A stretch of DNA of 64,000 bases from Neoceratodus forsteri. Lineage: Eukaryota; Chordata; Ceratodontiformes; Ceratodontidae. The stretch lies in assembly GCA_016271365.2 (NCBI GenBank), contig CM057456.1, forward strand, positions 666,279,501 through 666,343,500, written 5' to 3'. Made by a program: the position numbers and the translations under genes. Below, piece after piece: positions 34,331 to 46,238 of the stretch. The notes under the pieces were generated by a model. The model saw only the letters and a list, made by a program, of their open reading frames with translations. It had not been told where the DNA came from and did no database searches. Each line of letters begins with the position of its first letter. Position 1 is the stretch's first letter.

Positions 34331-34979
34331 CACACGGCAGTACTGCCCCTGCTTATCCCACCCATCTGCCATGAATCAAGCCGGCGACCAGCTCAGCCCT
34401 CCTCACACCACCACGGCCAGCCACCGACTGAGGAATGAATGAACTGTACTGTACTGAATGAAGTTCAGTGCAGAGCAGCATTTGCATAACCTGCACTGTC
34501 CTGTCAGTGATTTGTTGATTTTTTTTTTTTGTGTCTATTTTCCATTTGCAAATTATACTGTAAAGCCACTAGAGGGCGACAACACAAGTAGGTTGCAATC
34601 CTCTGCCCACTACTCTCCCCTATTACTCCTAGTCCTGGGTCATTCATACCTAAAGCAAATTATCAACGTCCTAATATTCAGTGGTGTGATCTGAATCTGT
34701 AATCCTGTACAAAGCCTCTACTACCCTACCCAGAATGGTTTTCATCTCCCTCCTAGTCACACCCTTCCTGGTTCTTACCCTTATCCCAATCTCCCCTCTA
34801 CACCTAATGCCACTTTTCTCTCCCCTTCCAGATACCTCCTTCATTGTGTCAATCGCCTCTACAGCTCCTCTTGTAAGCAGACCCCACTTTCCCTACTACC
34901 CTCCAGCATCTCTGTTTTCCCTTTCTAGTCACTTTGCCTTACTTCGTTTCTTTATCTCCTTCTCTCCACCCCTCCCTCC

Positions 34980-35955
34980 CTCTTCCCCTCTTCACGTATT
35001 TCCTACTCCAATTACAAAAGTCCTAAACTTCACTGTTTCATCCTTGCCCTCCTCCTTCTTTCACTAGGGAACATCCACCCAAACCCTGGCCCTATTTCTT
35101 CTCCTACCCTGGCTCCTTACCCAAATAACATGTCTAAAAACCCCACTACCACTACAACCCTCCCTAATGGGTTGAAGTTCCTCCACCTGAACATCTGCAG
35201 CCTGTTACCTAAAATTGACCTCCTACAAACTCTTATGAATTCACACACCACTGATATCCTAAATATTACTGAGACATGGCTCAGAAAAAGCACCTCTGAC
35301 AGTGCCATTGCTATCCCTCTCCAGACAAGATGGATCAGGTTGTGGAGGGGGAGTGGCCATGTATATCCTGTCCTCACTGCAGTTTACTACCACCCTATCT
35401 ACATCCATCCCAGTGACCTATGAAGCCCTTGTCACCTGCATTACCCTTCCTTTCTCAATCCCAATCTTTGTGGCTGGCATCTATTGCTGCCCAAGCATTC
35501 AACCCTCGGTCACAACTGAACTCTTTACAAATATCACCTTCCTCTTACAATCTGGGGAACTTTTCATAATGGGTGACGTGAATCTAATTTGGTTGTCTCC
35601 CAAGTTAAACAAGCTATGCAATCATGTCACTGCTCTAAACCTCACTCAACTTATACTTGAACCCACATGCCCTAATCCCAAAACACAAAATTACACCCTG
35701 CTTGACTGGACACTCACAACCCGCCCTCACTGTGTCATTAAATCTGGTCTCCTCCCAAGTGCTCTAAGTGACCACAACCCCATTTTCATTGTACGTAAGG
35801 TTCATCACTTCAGTTCTCCTGCTAAAATCATACAGCTCCAGTCCTTCAAATCCTTAGACCTTACCCAAATCAGCTTTGTACTCACTCCCCCTTCCACTGC
35901 CATTTCTGTTGACCAAGCACTAGACTATTTTAAGGATAAATTAATTGCCACCTAG
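34980..35955 (+). pseudogene. Rex1-like ORF2: leader and AP-like endonuclease
   Basis: 35040-35093 encodes a leucine run followed by GNIHPNPGP, the proline-glycine leader typical of CR1-group ORF2 proteins, in frame with the endonuclease start at 35130 (LKFLHLNICSLLPKIDLL and ITETWL, containing the conserved Asn and Glu). A frameshift near 35330-35345 moves GGGVAMYILSS to the next frame, which stays open to 35955 and holds FIMGDVNLIWLS (normally GDFN), LNLTQLILEPTCPNP, TLLDWTLTT and ALSDHNPI. All catalytic blocks are present across two frames. Confidence 0.8.
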
Positions 35956-36105
35956 AATGTCTTTGCTCCTTTCAGATGGACCAGAGTTCATGGGCTTCAC
36001 CTCCTCTGGATCACCCCTGAACTACTGGCCTGCTTCAGGGAACGTGGTCAGGCCTGGAGAAAACACAAATCTACTAAACATCCAAATGACTATGCCAAGT
36101 ACAGA

Positions 36106-38269
36106 ATGCTATGCAATTCATGTACTAAAGCTATTAGACTGGCTAAGTCTGATTATTTCAACTCCTCATTCCTGACTAACACTAACTCTCCATCTAAATT
36201 CTGGAGGGTAGTTCATGCTCTGTTTTCTCCCCCCTCTCACCCTCCCCCTCCAGTTCTCAAAATAAATAACTCCCTAGTTTCCGAGCCTGGCTCCGTGGCC
36301 AATGAATTTCATGTCTACTATACCTCATGTGCCACATCTCTTCAAAAATTCCCTGTCCCCATTGTCACCTACTAACTTCAGCCCTTCACCTCAGCCAGTG
36401 CCTACCCCTCCCCCATTTTGCTTTTCTACTATTTCCCTTGACAAAGCTCTTAATGCTCTCCTATCCCTCAACCCCTCTAAAGGCTCCTCACCAGATGAGC
36501 TTGATCCTAAACTTCTCTACCTTTCTGCTCCTGCAAGTGTTTATCCTGTCTCCTTAATCCTTAACCTATCCTTTATTTCTGCCCAAGTACCCTCATCCTG
36601 GTAACATGCTGTAGTCCTTCCTCTCCCCAAGAGTGATGACACATCCACTCCTGGCAACTATCGTGCCATTTTCTTCCTTCCTACCCTTGCCAAACTTCAA
36701 GAATATTTAGTTCTGTCTCAACTACCACCATTCCTCTCTGATTCCTTCTTCACCCCCTTCCAATTTGGTTTTCAGAAGAATCACTCAACAACCACCTCCC
36801 TCCTCAGGCTTACTGACTCCATCCTTTCAGGGATGGATGATGGCCTGATTACCTCGGCCACCTTTGTCGACCTAGCCAAAGTTTTTGACATGGTTTACCA
36901 TCCCCTGCTTCTTGATTCACTCTTCTCAGCTGGCCTTGCTCCATCAGTCAACAACTGGTTTAAATCATAACTCACTGGCAGGACCCAGTCGGTGAGAATC
37001 CTTGATTCCATCTCCCCTCCACTCCCCATCAACACTAGTGTCCCTCAGGGCTCAGTGCTTGATCCCCTACTCTTCTTCATTTTCCTTAATGATCTTCCCA
37101 CAGCCTGCTCATCCTCTATTATTCACATGTATGCTGATGATATTGTTTTGTAAAGTCCTAGCAAAAAACCTGCTGCTGTGCAAACCAGCTTACTGTATGA
37201 CTTCAACCACGTTCAGCTGTGGTTTGCTTCTCGCCAGCTTTTTCTAAATGCCAAGAAGACATTCTCAATGACCTTTGGCACCAGGCAGAGACTCTCCAGG
37301 CTTCCAGCCCTACCCACCTTCCACATCTTTGATGAGACCATCTTGGAGGACACCTCCTCATTTCGATATCTGGGAGTTTGGCTGGATCAGCATCTCAACT
37401 TCTCTGTGCATATCGATGCTGTCCTAAAGAAACTACGCCCCAAGCTTGGTGCTCTGTACTGGAATCTTAGTTGCATCCCTCTGACTGTAAGGTGCAAAAT
37501 TGTCCAGAAGATGGTACTCCCCATCTTTGACTATTGTGACGTTGTCTATGGTGCTCCTCCCAAATCTTCCTTGACCAAGTTGGACACTCTCTTTAATGCC
37601 TTCTACTGCTTTGCTATCAACTCCCCTTCCCGCTCCCACCACTGTGAACTCTATCGCTCTCTAACCTTCCTTCCACTATCTCACACACGCATCTCTCACT
37701 TTGGCAAACTAACCTCCAAATTCTGGTTCGGGGAGGCTCCCCTTCAATCTCTTATCCTCTCTGTCTACTCCACCTCCCCCATCCACTCTCTCAGATCAAA
37801 TGACGCCCGCACCTTGACGGTCCCTTGCCACTCCACCTTCATTGGTCAGACTGGTTTCGCCCATCATTTCCCTAAAATCTGGAATTCCCTCCCCGCGAAA
37901 TGTGATACTCCTCCTCCAACTACTCCCTTACTTCGGCCCTACATAATTACCTTTCCCTCAGCTGTTCCTGCTTTAACCCACCTTAATACCTGTCCCCAGT
38001 TTTTGCCTTCCTACCATGACATCCTCCCCCGGCAGGGTTCTCAACATCCTGAAGGGGGAAATCAGGAAATGGCTACCCCTTCTCCTCATATTCAGTACTT
38101 GCCTCTCTCTCCATCTCTTCTCCACCTGCCCATCTGGGTCACCAGTGTGCACAACCTAACCCCATCTTTTTTACTCCAACAGCACTTTCGTACTACCTCG
38201 AGCCTGCTCCCTGTACACTCATGCATTATAAATGGTTCTATAGATTTTGTACTTTCATATGTTCTTTAG
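36106..38269 (+). pseudogene. Rex1-like ORF2: reverse transcriptase and C-terminus
   Basis: SPSKFWRVVHALF (36106-36375) is the linker; then, in another frame, LNPSKGSSPDELDPKLL, followed after a TAA at 36602 by LPLPKSDDTSTPGNYRAI, FQFGFQKNHSTTT, FVDLAKVFDMV (usually LDLSKAFDTV), a TAA at about 36967, SVPQGSVLDPLLFFIFLNDLP and the catalytic MYADDIVL near 37130-37150 followed directly by another TAA. 37178-38269 is a single 363-codon frame with YLGVWLDQHLNFSVHIDAVL, FDYCDVVYGAP and HHCELYRSL, the characteristic thumb and C-terminus. Stops, not wholesale decay, inactivate it. Confidence 0.85.
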
Positions 38270-38511
38270 TAGGATTTTGGACTTGTATTGTCATTTACCC
38301 AATGTTCCACTACTGTTTATTGTACAATATCTTGTGTTCCAACTGTTGAACAATCTTACAATGTTGTATTGTTTGTACAACCCACATATTATTGTAACTG
38401 ATCATCCATCACAAGCCTATGTAACCCTTCCCCCCAGGTCACACCATGAGACGAGCGACTTGTTGTTCAGTGTGCCCTCCTGGTGAAACAGTAGAATAAA
38501 TAAATAAAATG

Positions 38512-38756
38512 AGTGGGAGCGGTGCTGCTGTGGGGGGGTCCACTGGACCACCAGGGAAATAAAGATATTGTAGGGGAATGGGGGTCGTGAGTCATGCTGG
38601 GGAGGTAGGGGAACCACTAGACTACCAGTGAAATTACAATATTTTACAGGGAACGGGAGTTGGGATTCATGCTGGGGGTGGGAGGACAACTAGACTGCCA
38701 GGGATTACAGTAATTTTAGTGGCTACCGGCTCGGGAATCACAGTGGGGGGGGCACT
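38512..38756 (+). repeat. Minisatellite, CACTAGACTACCAG family
   Basis: Three units of about 80 bp with 'ccactggaccaccaggg', 'ccactagactaccagtg' and 'aactagactgccaggg' plus a partial unit that was split by the element at 38757 and resumes as 'aggcactagcctaccaggg' at 39067. Confidence 0.75.
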
Positions 38757-39066
38757 ACATACCTCACAACTGTCCCTGATTTACAGGGATGTCCTTGATG
38801 TTGCCTCAAACAGTTTTCTCTGTCCCTCTTAATAGTTGTGTTTTTGTAACAGAACAGCAGGGTTAAGAGCACAAATGAATGTCAAACATTAAAGTTACAG
38901 ATTTGTTCTTCATCAGAAAAATGCATCTTAACACACATCTCTTTATTCCATCAACTTTCTGCATGAATAGTACCGATAATTAAGATGTGTCCCTGATTTG
39001 GGGTCTTTATTCCTGATTTATTTACGCCTTGTCCCTGATTCATGAGGCAAGAGGTTGACAGGTATG
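38757..39066 (+). mobile_element. 310-bp hAT-like MITE with 8-bp target duplication
   Basis: Tips CATACCTCACAACTG (38757-) and, on the complement, CATACCTGTCAACCTC (39066-). Flanks GGGCACTA (38749-38756) and AGGCACTA (39067-39074) match at 7 of 8 positions, as expected for a hAT target duplication, and derive from the minisatellite it entered. Non-coding. A fragment of the family is at 27119. Confidence 0.75.
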
Positions 39067-39088
39067 AGGCACTAGCCTACCAGGGTGT

Positions 39089-39190
39089 TGTTACCTATAG
39101 GAACAGAGCCTTGATGGCTCAGATGGACTGCTTGGTCCACCCAGCCTTCCCAGTCCCCAAAAGTATTGTGCCATTATGGATCCTAGTATG
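39089..39190 (-). mobile_element. CR1-type LINE 3'-end fragment, diverged
   Basis: 'aggaacagagccttgatggc' and 'ggtccacccagccttccca' resemble the antisense CR1 3' end at 10560 and 21226. Weak but positionally consistent. Confidence 0.45.
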
Positions 39191-39344
39191 CCTCTGGCCT
39201 ACATCTCCCCCTCCTTGCCTCATGCCTGTTCCATGCAGTCATGACACACTCCACTGCATGTACCACAACAGCTGCGGAAGGCCTGCTGTTGTGGGGTGGG
39301 TTGTGTTCAGTGCATGTTTGGACGCAGACAGTACATATTTATGT

Positions 39345-39347
39345 GTT

Positions 39348-39434
<87 letters not shown>

Positions 39435-39787
39435 GGCAAAAACTCTGTTTAATGCATTAGTTAGGGTTGTTCACAGCGACAAAAGTGAGAAATTCGGTGT
39501 TAGGGTTGGCCCCCTTGGACCCCTGCCCACACCTCAACCGAGCATCGGGGTGCACGTTGGGTTGTCGGTCCTAACTCTCACCCATTCTCCTATACCTCTG
39601 CTTCTTCACACATCTGATGGGGTGAGAGTTAGGGCCAAAGCACCCAATGCACACCCCATGCCAGTTGGGGGTGTGGCGGGGTCCAAGGGGGCTTTCAACC
39701 CTAACACCGAATTTCTCTCTTTGTCACTGTGGAACAACCCTAATTAATGCATTAAATGGATTTTTGCCTCTAATATATATATATATA

Positions 39788-39847
<60 letters not shown>

Positions 39848-39860
39848 TATATACATACCC
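39345..39860. mobile_element. Palindromic element copy F inside (TA)n tracts
   Basis: The core palindrome is 39431-39772 with tips GAGGCAAAAACTC and its complement, arms sharing TTAGGGTTG and ACACCGAATTTCTC-type words. Both outer sides are long (TA)n tracts (39350-39430, 39773-39843), so the entire 0.5 kb is self-complementary. Confidence 0.8.
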
Positions 39861-40665
39861 ATATATATATACATGGCTACATATCTATGTCTATATGTTG
39901 ATGGATATGTCACTATCTACTGTTCTGGGCTGCTTGCAGTGGTGCAGGGGTCAGGTGTATGCACTGCTTGTGCTGCAGCATCTAGCCTGTACTTCCATTC
40001 CAACCAACAGGGGATGTTGTTGGCATGGCTTAGCTTGCAGCGTCCAGCCTGTACTTCCATTCTGACCAAAGGGTGGCGCTGTGTGCTCCATGCAGTAGCA
40101 CCTGGCAAACTGCATGTCAATGTATGCTGAGCAGCAGTTAATGAGATGCAAATGTACCTGTTTGCCCACAGATTACCTAAGTAGGCTCATTTGCATGGGA
40201 GCTTTGAATATATAGCTCCTGTTTGCCCCAGGCTAACCAGTGTGCCCTGGGCTAATGTGTTAGCACTGTGCAATCAGGTTAGCCCGGGCAAAGCTCACTT
40301 CAGCATTGCACAGTTCTGCAGTGTGTGGCCTACATTGTTGTTTGCAGTAGATGTGCAACATCTCTGTGCAATCACACAAATTATTCTCCACCTGCAATGT
40401 TGGCTTTCTCCACGGTCTAATGAGCTGCAGTGGCAGTATGCACTTCCCTGTTGCTATATTCAGTGCTGTCTTATTCCCAGGCTATTTTTGCCCTGCACTT
40501 CTGGCTCTGTTTGCTCAGCTTCCTTTGTTTGCTAAATTCAGCTAGATTTGCTCTGGGCTATTCCTTTTGAATATAGCTTGCATTTTGCTCTGGGCTAAAT
40601 TAGTCCACCGGGCAGTGCTAATTTAGCCCCGGTGCACAGTTTTGAATATCTGGCCCCAAGTATGA
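39861..40665. other. Non-coding, probable repeat with a foldback-type right tip
   Basis: 39960-40110 has two direct copies of 'cctgtacttccattc'. 40200-40640 is rich in 'gggcta' words and ends with TTTTGAATATCTGGCCCC (to about 40655), matching the tip of the foldback element at 10236. No left tip located. Confidence 0.4.
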
Positions 40666-40918
40666 TTCAGTACAATGTATTTTTGTGAACTATTTTATAC
40701 AAAAGTCTAACAAAATCTTCATAACAGGAAATAAAGAAGACCGAAAAAAATTCAAGAAAGGGGGATGCTGGTGAGAGCAAGATGGTTGCATGTACCTTTC
40801 CATAGTTAAAAATTCCTAATCTGCTTTTTTCTTCTGTTGCACAGTTGTATTGGAGGTCCTATGGCCACACAGAAAGTTATAAGAAATAAAGAAAGTGCAG
40901 TGCAAAGGGCCGACTTAC

Positions 40919-41193
40919 TTGATAAATACACTTCCCCCAAACTGGTATCAGGAAGCCAGCTTCACACCGAGGGGATGCAGGTTCACCTCTCCAGCCTAGA
41001 GTAATGTCTTTCACAGCCGCATTGCACCCAGACATGGGCACTAAGGCAAAAACATTGGGAAAGTTGACACTGGCTTCGATACAGACCTTACTGGTGAAAT
41101 TCCAAACAGATGTCAAGGATCCATTGCAAAAAATGTAGAGTTCCCTAACAAACATCTCTACTCGTTGTGGAAATATAGAGGCAAAAGTTACAT
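40919..41193 (-). CDS. Candidate internal exon of an unidentified host gene
   Basis: A 275-bp minus-strand exon is suggested by a strong acceptor (pyrimidine tract then ACAG at 41194-41197) and a consensus donor GTAAGT (40918-40913). The frame between them is open: two nucleotides completing a codon, then 91 codons ending CIYQ. The peptide has five Cys, two N-glycosylation sequons (NGS, NFT), PQRVEMFVRELYIFCNG at the start and GWRGEPASPRCEAGF near the end. This looks like an extracellular or luminal domain, not a retroelement or transposase. An in-frame TAA lies upstream of the acceptor, as expected for intron. I do not recognise the family. The opposite strand gives no TE-like peptide. Confidence 0.5.
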
Positions 41194-41373
41194 CTGTAGA
41201 AGAATGGGTGGACACGAAGGAAAACAATGTAGCTATGCTCACAACCAGCAGCAGTTAATGCTAGTCTTCATGAACAGCTGAACACCACGGCCAGGATTGA
41301 AACAATTTTAAATACACTTTAACTCAAGTACTTAAGGCTTATTGGGCTTTCTGTTGGAATCTCTAATCTGGAA

Positions 41374-41880
41374 TTGAAGCTCAAGGTGGAGAAGTTGCTA
41401 ACGCTCACCTTTTTGCCAGACCAACCCATTGTTCTTGAGTCAATATTTAGACCTCAAATTAGAAGAGCTTCACAGGAACAACAAGCTGTATATACACCCA
41501 AACCTACTGCTAGGTACGTGATTTATACCTTTTCTTCTATTACTCAATGGAACTTAACACTTCAAGCTGCTAAACAGAAAAAGGGATTTATATGTATGAA
41601 GGCACAAAAATTAATTTATATCAAGAATTTTTCCTCGCCATTCAGAACCGTAGAAACTGTTTTTTGAATATAATGGCTGAATTCCCACAAGCAGGTGTAT
41701 CAGTGGTTCTTCAATCCCCTGGGAAGCTAAAAGTCACATTTCAGAACAAACGTTCTTTTTTTTGATGTTAATGCAGCACGGGCATTCTATGAGAAAAATG
41801 TTCCTATGCCTTTAGATTTGGGTTCTGACCTGGATGAGCAAGAAGAAGGAGATACTCAATATATTCCAGTGCTCACCTGA
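41374..41880 (+). pseudogene. L1-type ORF1 C-terminal fragment
   Basis: Plus-strand remnant of the Transposase_22-type RNA-binding protein. QWNLTLQAAKQKKGFICMK then KLIYIKNFSSPFRTVE corresponds to the family's 'AAR-KG---YKG-KI--FPDFS--T' segment; after a frameshift near 41660, PQAGVSVVLQSPGKLKVTFQ and FFDVNAARAFYEKNV correspond to 'LYPAKLRV-Y-GK--FF--P-EA--F'. It ends at a TGA near 41878. No ORF2 follows. It is the opposite orientation to the other two L1 copies. Confidence 0.65.
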
Positions 41881-43127
41881 TTTTGTAAACTAGCACATGA
41901 AATGTAGTAGTCTCGATGTCTGCTGGATTATATTCCACATAAATTACTATTGAAGAAAATAATTTTGCCCTAAAGGAGACACCTTACATTTTTTTTCTTT
42001 TTAGATGGGATGTTAAAAACTTGGAGCATGGAATATGATACATAATTTTATTTTTTCTATTGATATATCCTCCCGACTTTGAACTAAATGCAAAAAGCTT
42101 TAACCCCCCCTGAAAACTGAAACATTTCTCTATATGTTACTATGTTATTATTGTTTGTATTTATTTTTCCGAGATGTTTGAATATCCCAGATGAGTTCAA
42201 TGTCATTTTTTTCTCTGAATAAAAAAAGCATAAAAGGAAAAAAATTCAGGAGAAAATAGATCAGAAAAAACAATAGATATCAACAGCAATTTAGAATAAT
42301 AATAGATAATCAGGCAACTTTTGAGTACTGAGAAGGAAGAAGGTGTCAGTAACATGAAAAAAGACCTAGATAGACCTGAGCAGTAGTTATTATTTTTTTT
42401 TTTGTAAGTGCTGTTTATGCCCCCTATACACTGGCACTGTCACCTGATTCCTTGCCTGACAAAATGACTCACCAAGGACCCGCCCATGGAGACTTAGCTT
42501 TACCCTCAAGGTGGGGACATGATGGGGGGCCCTCATCCTTAGCTCAGTACCGTACCTTCATATCTTATCAGGGTCCCCTTGGATGGATCACAGTGCTGGC
42601 AGGTGAGGGCCGCTAGTCAGGCCCTCTTGTCAGTGTTACACTGGGTGAGTATTTTTCATATGTACACCCCCTGGAGGTGTGATGTGCACTGATGCCAACG
42701 CCTAAGCTGGTGTCTGTCACACCTCTCCCCCTTTGTTCAGACTCGGACATGCTGTACCACCAGCCACTGCCAGAGGCCAGGCAATGACCAAGTTGCTACA
42801 CCCCTTCCCCCAGAGAAGACAAGTGGTCCCTTGGATGCTCAAGCTTCCTCCCTGCAGCCAACCCTCTGATGACCTGGGCTCACTCCTGAACTGAGGTGGC
42901 CAGCATTGTGATGGTTAGGGGTTTTGCAGCTCAGATTCAGTGTTAAAATGTTTCAATTCATGAATGTCAATAGAAACAGATCCCAATACAGAGCAGTTTC
43001 TTGGGGGTGTCAGAATAGCCCAAATTTGAAATGAAGTGGGGACCCAGAAGTGATCATGGCAGATAGCTTGAATGTCATGACTCAGTGTGCAAGAAGGCAC
43101 GTGGGAGAGCTAACATAATGTGAGGTT
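41881..43127. other. No gene identified
   Basis: 41890-42240 is probably L1 spacer. 42400-42910 is a GC-richer stretch with no recognised motif. Confidence 0.4.
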
Positions 43128-43738
43128 TTGTTGGAAGGGGGTTCTCCAGTAGGAACAAGACAGTGGTGCTGCTCTGCACAGATACCTGGTGCAGTCATGT
43201 CTGGAGTACTGCACACAGCTCTGGAACCATCACCCGAAAAGTGGATAATGACAGACTTGAGGCAGCAAAGGCTGGCAGATTATTCCGAGGTACCAGGGGA
43301 AATCCTATGAGGAGTGCCTGAATAGTTTAAATATGTACCCCTTAGAGAGCAGAAAGGAGTAAAGTGACATGACAGAAACATTCGGGTACCTCAGAGGCAT
43401 AATAAGGTCAACATGCAGCAACTTTTCAAGCACTGTGAAGGGTCTACCACGGGAGGGCAGGGTGATGTAGGGAGGGAGGTTCTGACAGGTGAAATGGGTT
43501 ATCAAGGGTGGTGGAAAAATGAATATTATGGTGGGCTACAAGACAGGGTAGCACAGACATATGAAGCAGATGAGAACTGGCTAGAATGGCGTGTGGGGGT
43601 GCTGAGCTACTAACAAGGGGCCTAGCAGTGCACACACAGCATTAGGTGGGGGGGGGCATGAGTGAGGTATGAACAAAGCAGATTAGATAGACTGGCCTTT
43701 TTCTGACAGAATAATGCAGGTGTTTCTATGTTTCTAAA
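43128..43738 (+). mobile_element. CR1-type LINE 3' end, plus strand
   Basis: 43180-43330 encodes a decayed CR1 RT end (LEYCTQLW, then QRLADYSEVPGEIL, ECLNSLNMYPLES). The 3' UTR finishes with 'tagactggcctttttctgac' and TTTCTATGTTTCTA, the short tandem tail typical of CR1. Confidence 0.75.
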
Positions 43739-44359
43739 ATTTAGTGACTAAGCATACAATATATTAAAGTTCAATGACAGCTGAGCACTATTAAATGGGC
43801 AATATAAAGTTGAAACTACAGAGAAATATTATTGAATAGGAAATGGAAATGTTATTCATCCATCCTTATTATCTCTGATAATAAAAACATTATATGTGTT
43901 TGAATTATACATTGTACTGTATATGTGAATTGGGTCCCCATTACAAATTAGCTGTGATCAATGGGCCTAAGCCTAATTAAAAATAAAAATGAAAATGAAA
44001 ATGAAATGTTACAAGGAATGCTATTTATTGCCACATATCATACTGTATATTTACATGGTCACCTAGCATACACTGCGTAAAGCATTAACCAGAACAGGGT
44101 GTGCAGTTTAAGTGATGCACACCCCAGGGGATAAATATCTTGTTCTATTGCACCCCTGGGATCTACATCGAATTAGCATTTACACACACACTGGAGTGGG
44201 TTATTGTACTTATAAAATAGCTTAGTATTGGCTAGTAAACAGCTTTTATGGCTCTAAAATGGAGAAATATATGAAACATGTGAAACACAACTGAATCACA
44301 CAATCAATCAATGAAGCATGGAAGTATGCAGTAGATTGTGTTGGCATAAAAAGACACAG
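43739..44359. other. No gene seen
   Basis: AT-rich; a run of 'aaaatg' repeats at 43985-44010 may be a LINE or SINE tail. Nothing else recognised. Confidence 0.4.
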
Positions 44360-44826
44360 AGGTCCATCCAGTGTGCTTATTTTTTTGACTTTTAAAGCCC
44401 TTCGTGATCAGGGTCTGTCCTATCTGAAAGACCTACTGGTTCCTTACTGCCCTGGCCGATCACTCCGCTCGGCAGACATGGGGTTGTTAGAGGTTCCAAG
44501 AGTGAGTTTGAAATCCTCTGGCAACCGAGCATTTTCTCATGCTGCACCCACTTTTCGGAATTCTCTACCATGCCGGTTATGGGAATGCACGTCCGTGGAG
44601 ATATTTAAGAAGGAATTGAAAACTCATTTGTGAAGAATGGCCTTCTTGGAAAGTTAAAGTGTACTGCAATATGTTTGAAATTTTATTGTAATTTATTATG
44701 TTTTTATGATGTATTTTATAATGTTTGTGGTCTTTGATGTTTTGTATGGAATACTCAAGTTTTAATCAATTTGTTCAGCGCCTTGATATAGCGAAAGGCT
44801 CTATACAAATTAAATTATTATTATTT
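44360..44826 (+). mobile_element. L2-type LINE 3' end
   Basis: 44373-44633 is open for 86 codons and ends the ORF: FKALRDQGLSYLKDLLVPY, SADMGLLEVPR and FSHAAPTFRNSLPCRL...FKKELKTHL, the standard L2 C-terminus. The 3' UTR ends 'cgccttgatatagcgaaagg' then (ATT)n at 44811-44826, the L2 tail pattern. Confidence 0.8.
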
Positions 44827-44959
44827 CCCTGCCTATCTCCATTCCATACTTGACCTAACATTGGGCTGAATTTAGAGACTCAGTAGCCCTAGCAGCTGAT
44901 CATCTTCCCCTTCCCCAGGCATTCCTTCCCCTCTTTTACCTGTGAGTCCCACTGTTTCC

Positions 44960-45660
44960 TTTTATCTGTACCATCCAAGTTTCAAGCTTTTCACAGCATT
45001 GACTTCAACCTCCTCTCTGGGCAGTCTAGTGCACTCACCTACCACTTGTTCTGTGATAAACCTCTTTACATCCCTCCTAAATCCCCCTCCCCGTAAAAAG
45101 CCTGTGGATTTGTGCTTACAGCCTATATACCCACATGCCATAATTTTCTTTAAAGGCCCCTGGACTGCTTGTCCATTACCCGTGACTGAAAATGCTTTCT
45201 TGGTTGGGTGACTTGCAACATGGTACGGGGCAGGTCCTCCTTCAATCATGGATATGTTTGTTCTGTTAATTTCTGCTCGTAATATTAATTGTTTAACAGG
45301 GCTTTTAACTACCCCTCACAAAAACTGTTCAAGGTCACTCCTTTCTGCAATAAAATTCTGGAACCTGTTCCCTTTGTTATCACTGGAAAGCAGTTCACAA
45401 CTGAATGCTAAACTACTGCTTAAAATGAATTTAATGTCCACTCACAGGTGCTAGCGTTTCAGTACCAGCTCATTAAACATATATTTTAATCCGTGTGAGT
45501 CTATATCCCGTACTTATGCTATTCAGTATATCATGTTACTGTAGTTATACTATGTATCCAGTTTTGTATGTGTACATGTTGATCCTCTGGTCACTCTTGT
45601 AAATGGACAATATTTGTCTGAAAGTCAACTTGATCACCACATGTGCAAATAAAAAGTAAT
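44960..45660 (+). mobile_element. Possible LINE 3' fragment, low confidence
   Basis: 45248-45454 encodes CSRSLLSAIKFWNLFP, loosely like the 'RSF---A--LWNSLP' end of L2/CR1-group proteins, and the stretch ends with 'gcaaataaaaag'. Could be chance. Confidence 0.3.
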
Positions 45661-46163
45661 TGTGATTGGTCTTGACCTATCAGTTTTATTTATTTTCAAT
45701 GCTATTTTGTAATAAGTAGTGAGGCACACTGATCTGAAGAATAGTGATAGAATTTTTCCAGTGCCGGGGAACACCTTTTGATATGTAATATGAAGACACA
45801 ATTCAGCTCATATTTTATCAATTGTCTGTATTAGTTTTCCTCAGTCTGTATTATGGAGGACATCTTGCATGAAAACAATGGCCCTCTGGCAACATAATTT
45901 TCTGTTGCACTTGATAAGGCTATGTGGTTACCGTGAGCACGTAGCATCATTAGCAACTTTGTGCCACAATCAGCAGGATTGTAACACATTTCTACATAGC
46001 AACAGTGGAATTGGGGACAGGGTAAATGCAAATGTCCTGCAGAATTATTCAGGAAATCCCGGTGGATGGCATATGGCTGTTCTCAATTTCTTGTGAGTCT
46101 CACCCTACACCTTCATAGTCTAAAGCTTCCCTCTCCTTTCAATGTACTGATCTCCTAAATATA

Positions 46164-46194
<31 letters not shown>

Positions 46195-46238
46195 ATGTCA
46201 AAACAAATTCAAGAAATTCATTGGCTAAAAGAACTTAC
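45661..46238. other. Sparse stretch, with a weak exon candidate
   Basis: 46168-46195 is a (TA)n microsatellite. On the minus strand 46036-45932 is open between a fair acceptor (TTCTGCAG) and a weak donor (GTAACC); see the host-gene finding. Otherwise nothing recognised. Confidence 0.35.

Larger units (their letters stand above)
34331..38511 (+). mobile_element. Rex1-like (CR1-group) LINE, long copy
   Basis: About 4.2 kb, from a likely 5' UTR (start uncertain, 34330-34450) to an (AAATA)n tail at 38493-38511. Encodes a CR1-group leader, endonuclease and RT. The longest copy of its family here; related fragments are at 14401-16980 (+) and 57198-59097 (-). Frames are broken, but the 363-codon C-terminal part is open, suggesting moderate age. 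Confidence 0.8.

Noticed and set aside
44962..45249. 95-codon minus frame
   Set aside because: No domain and no splice signals; probably antisense of a LINE remnant.
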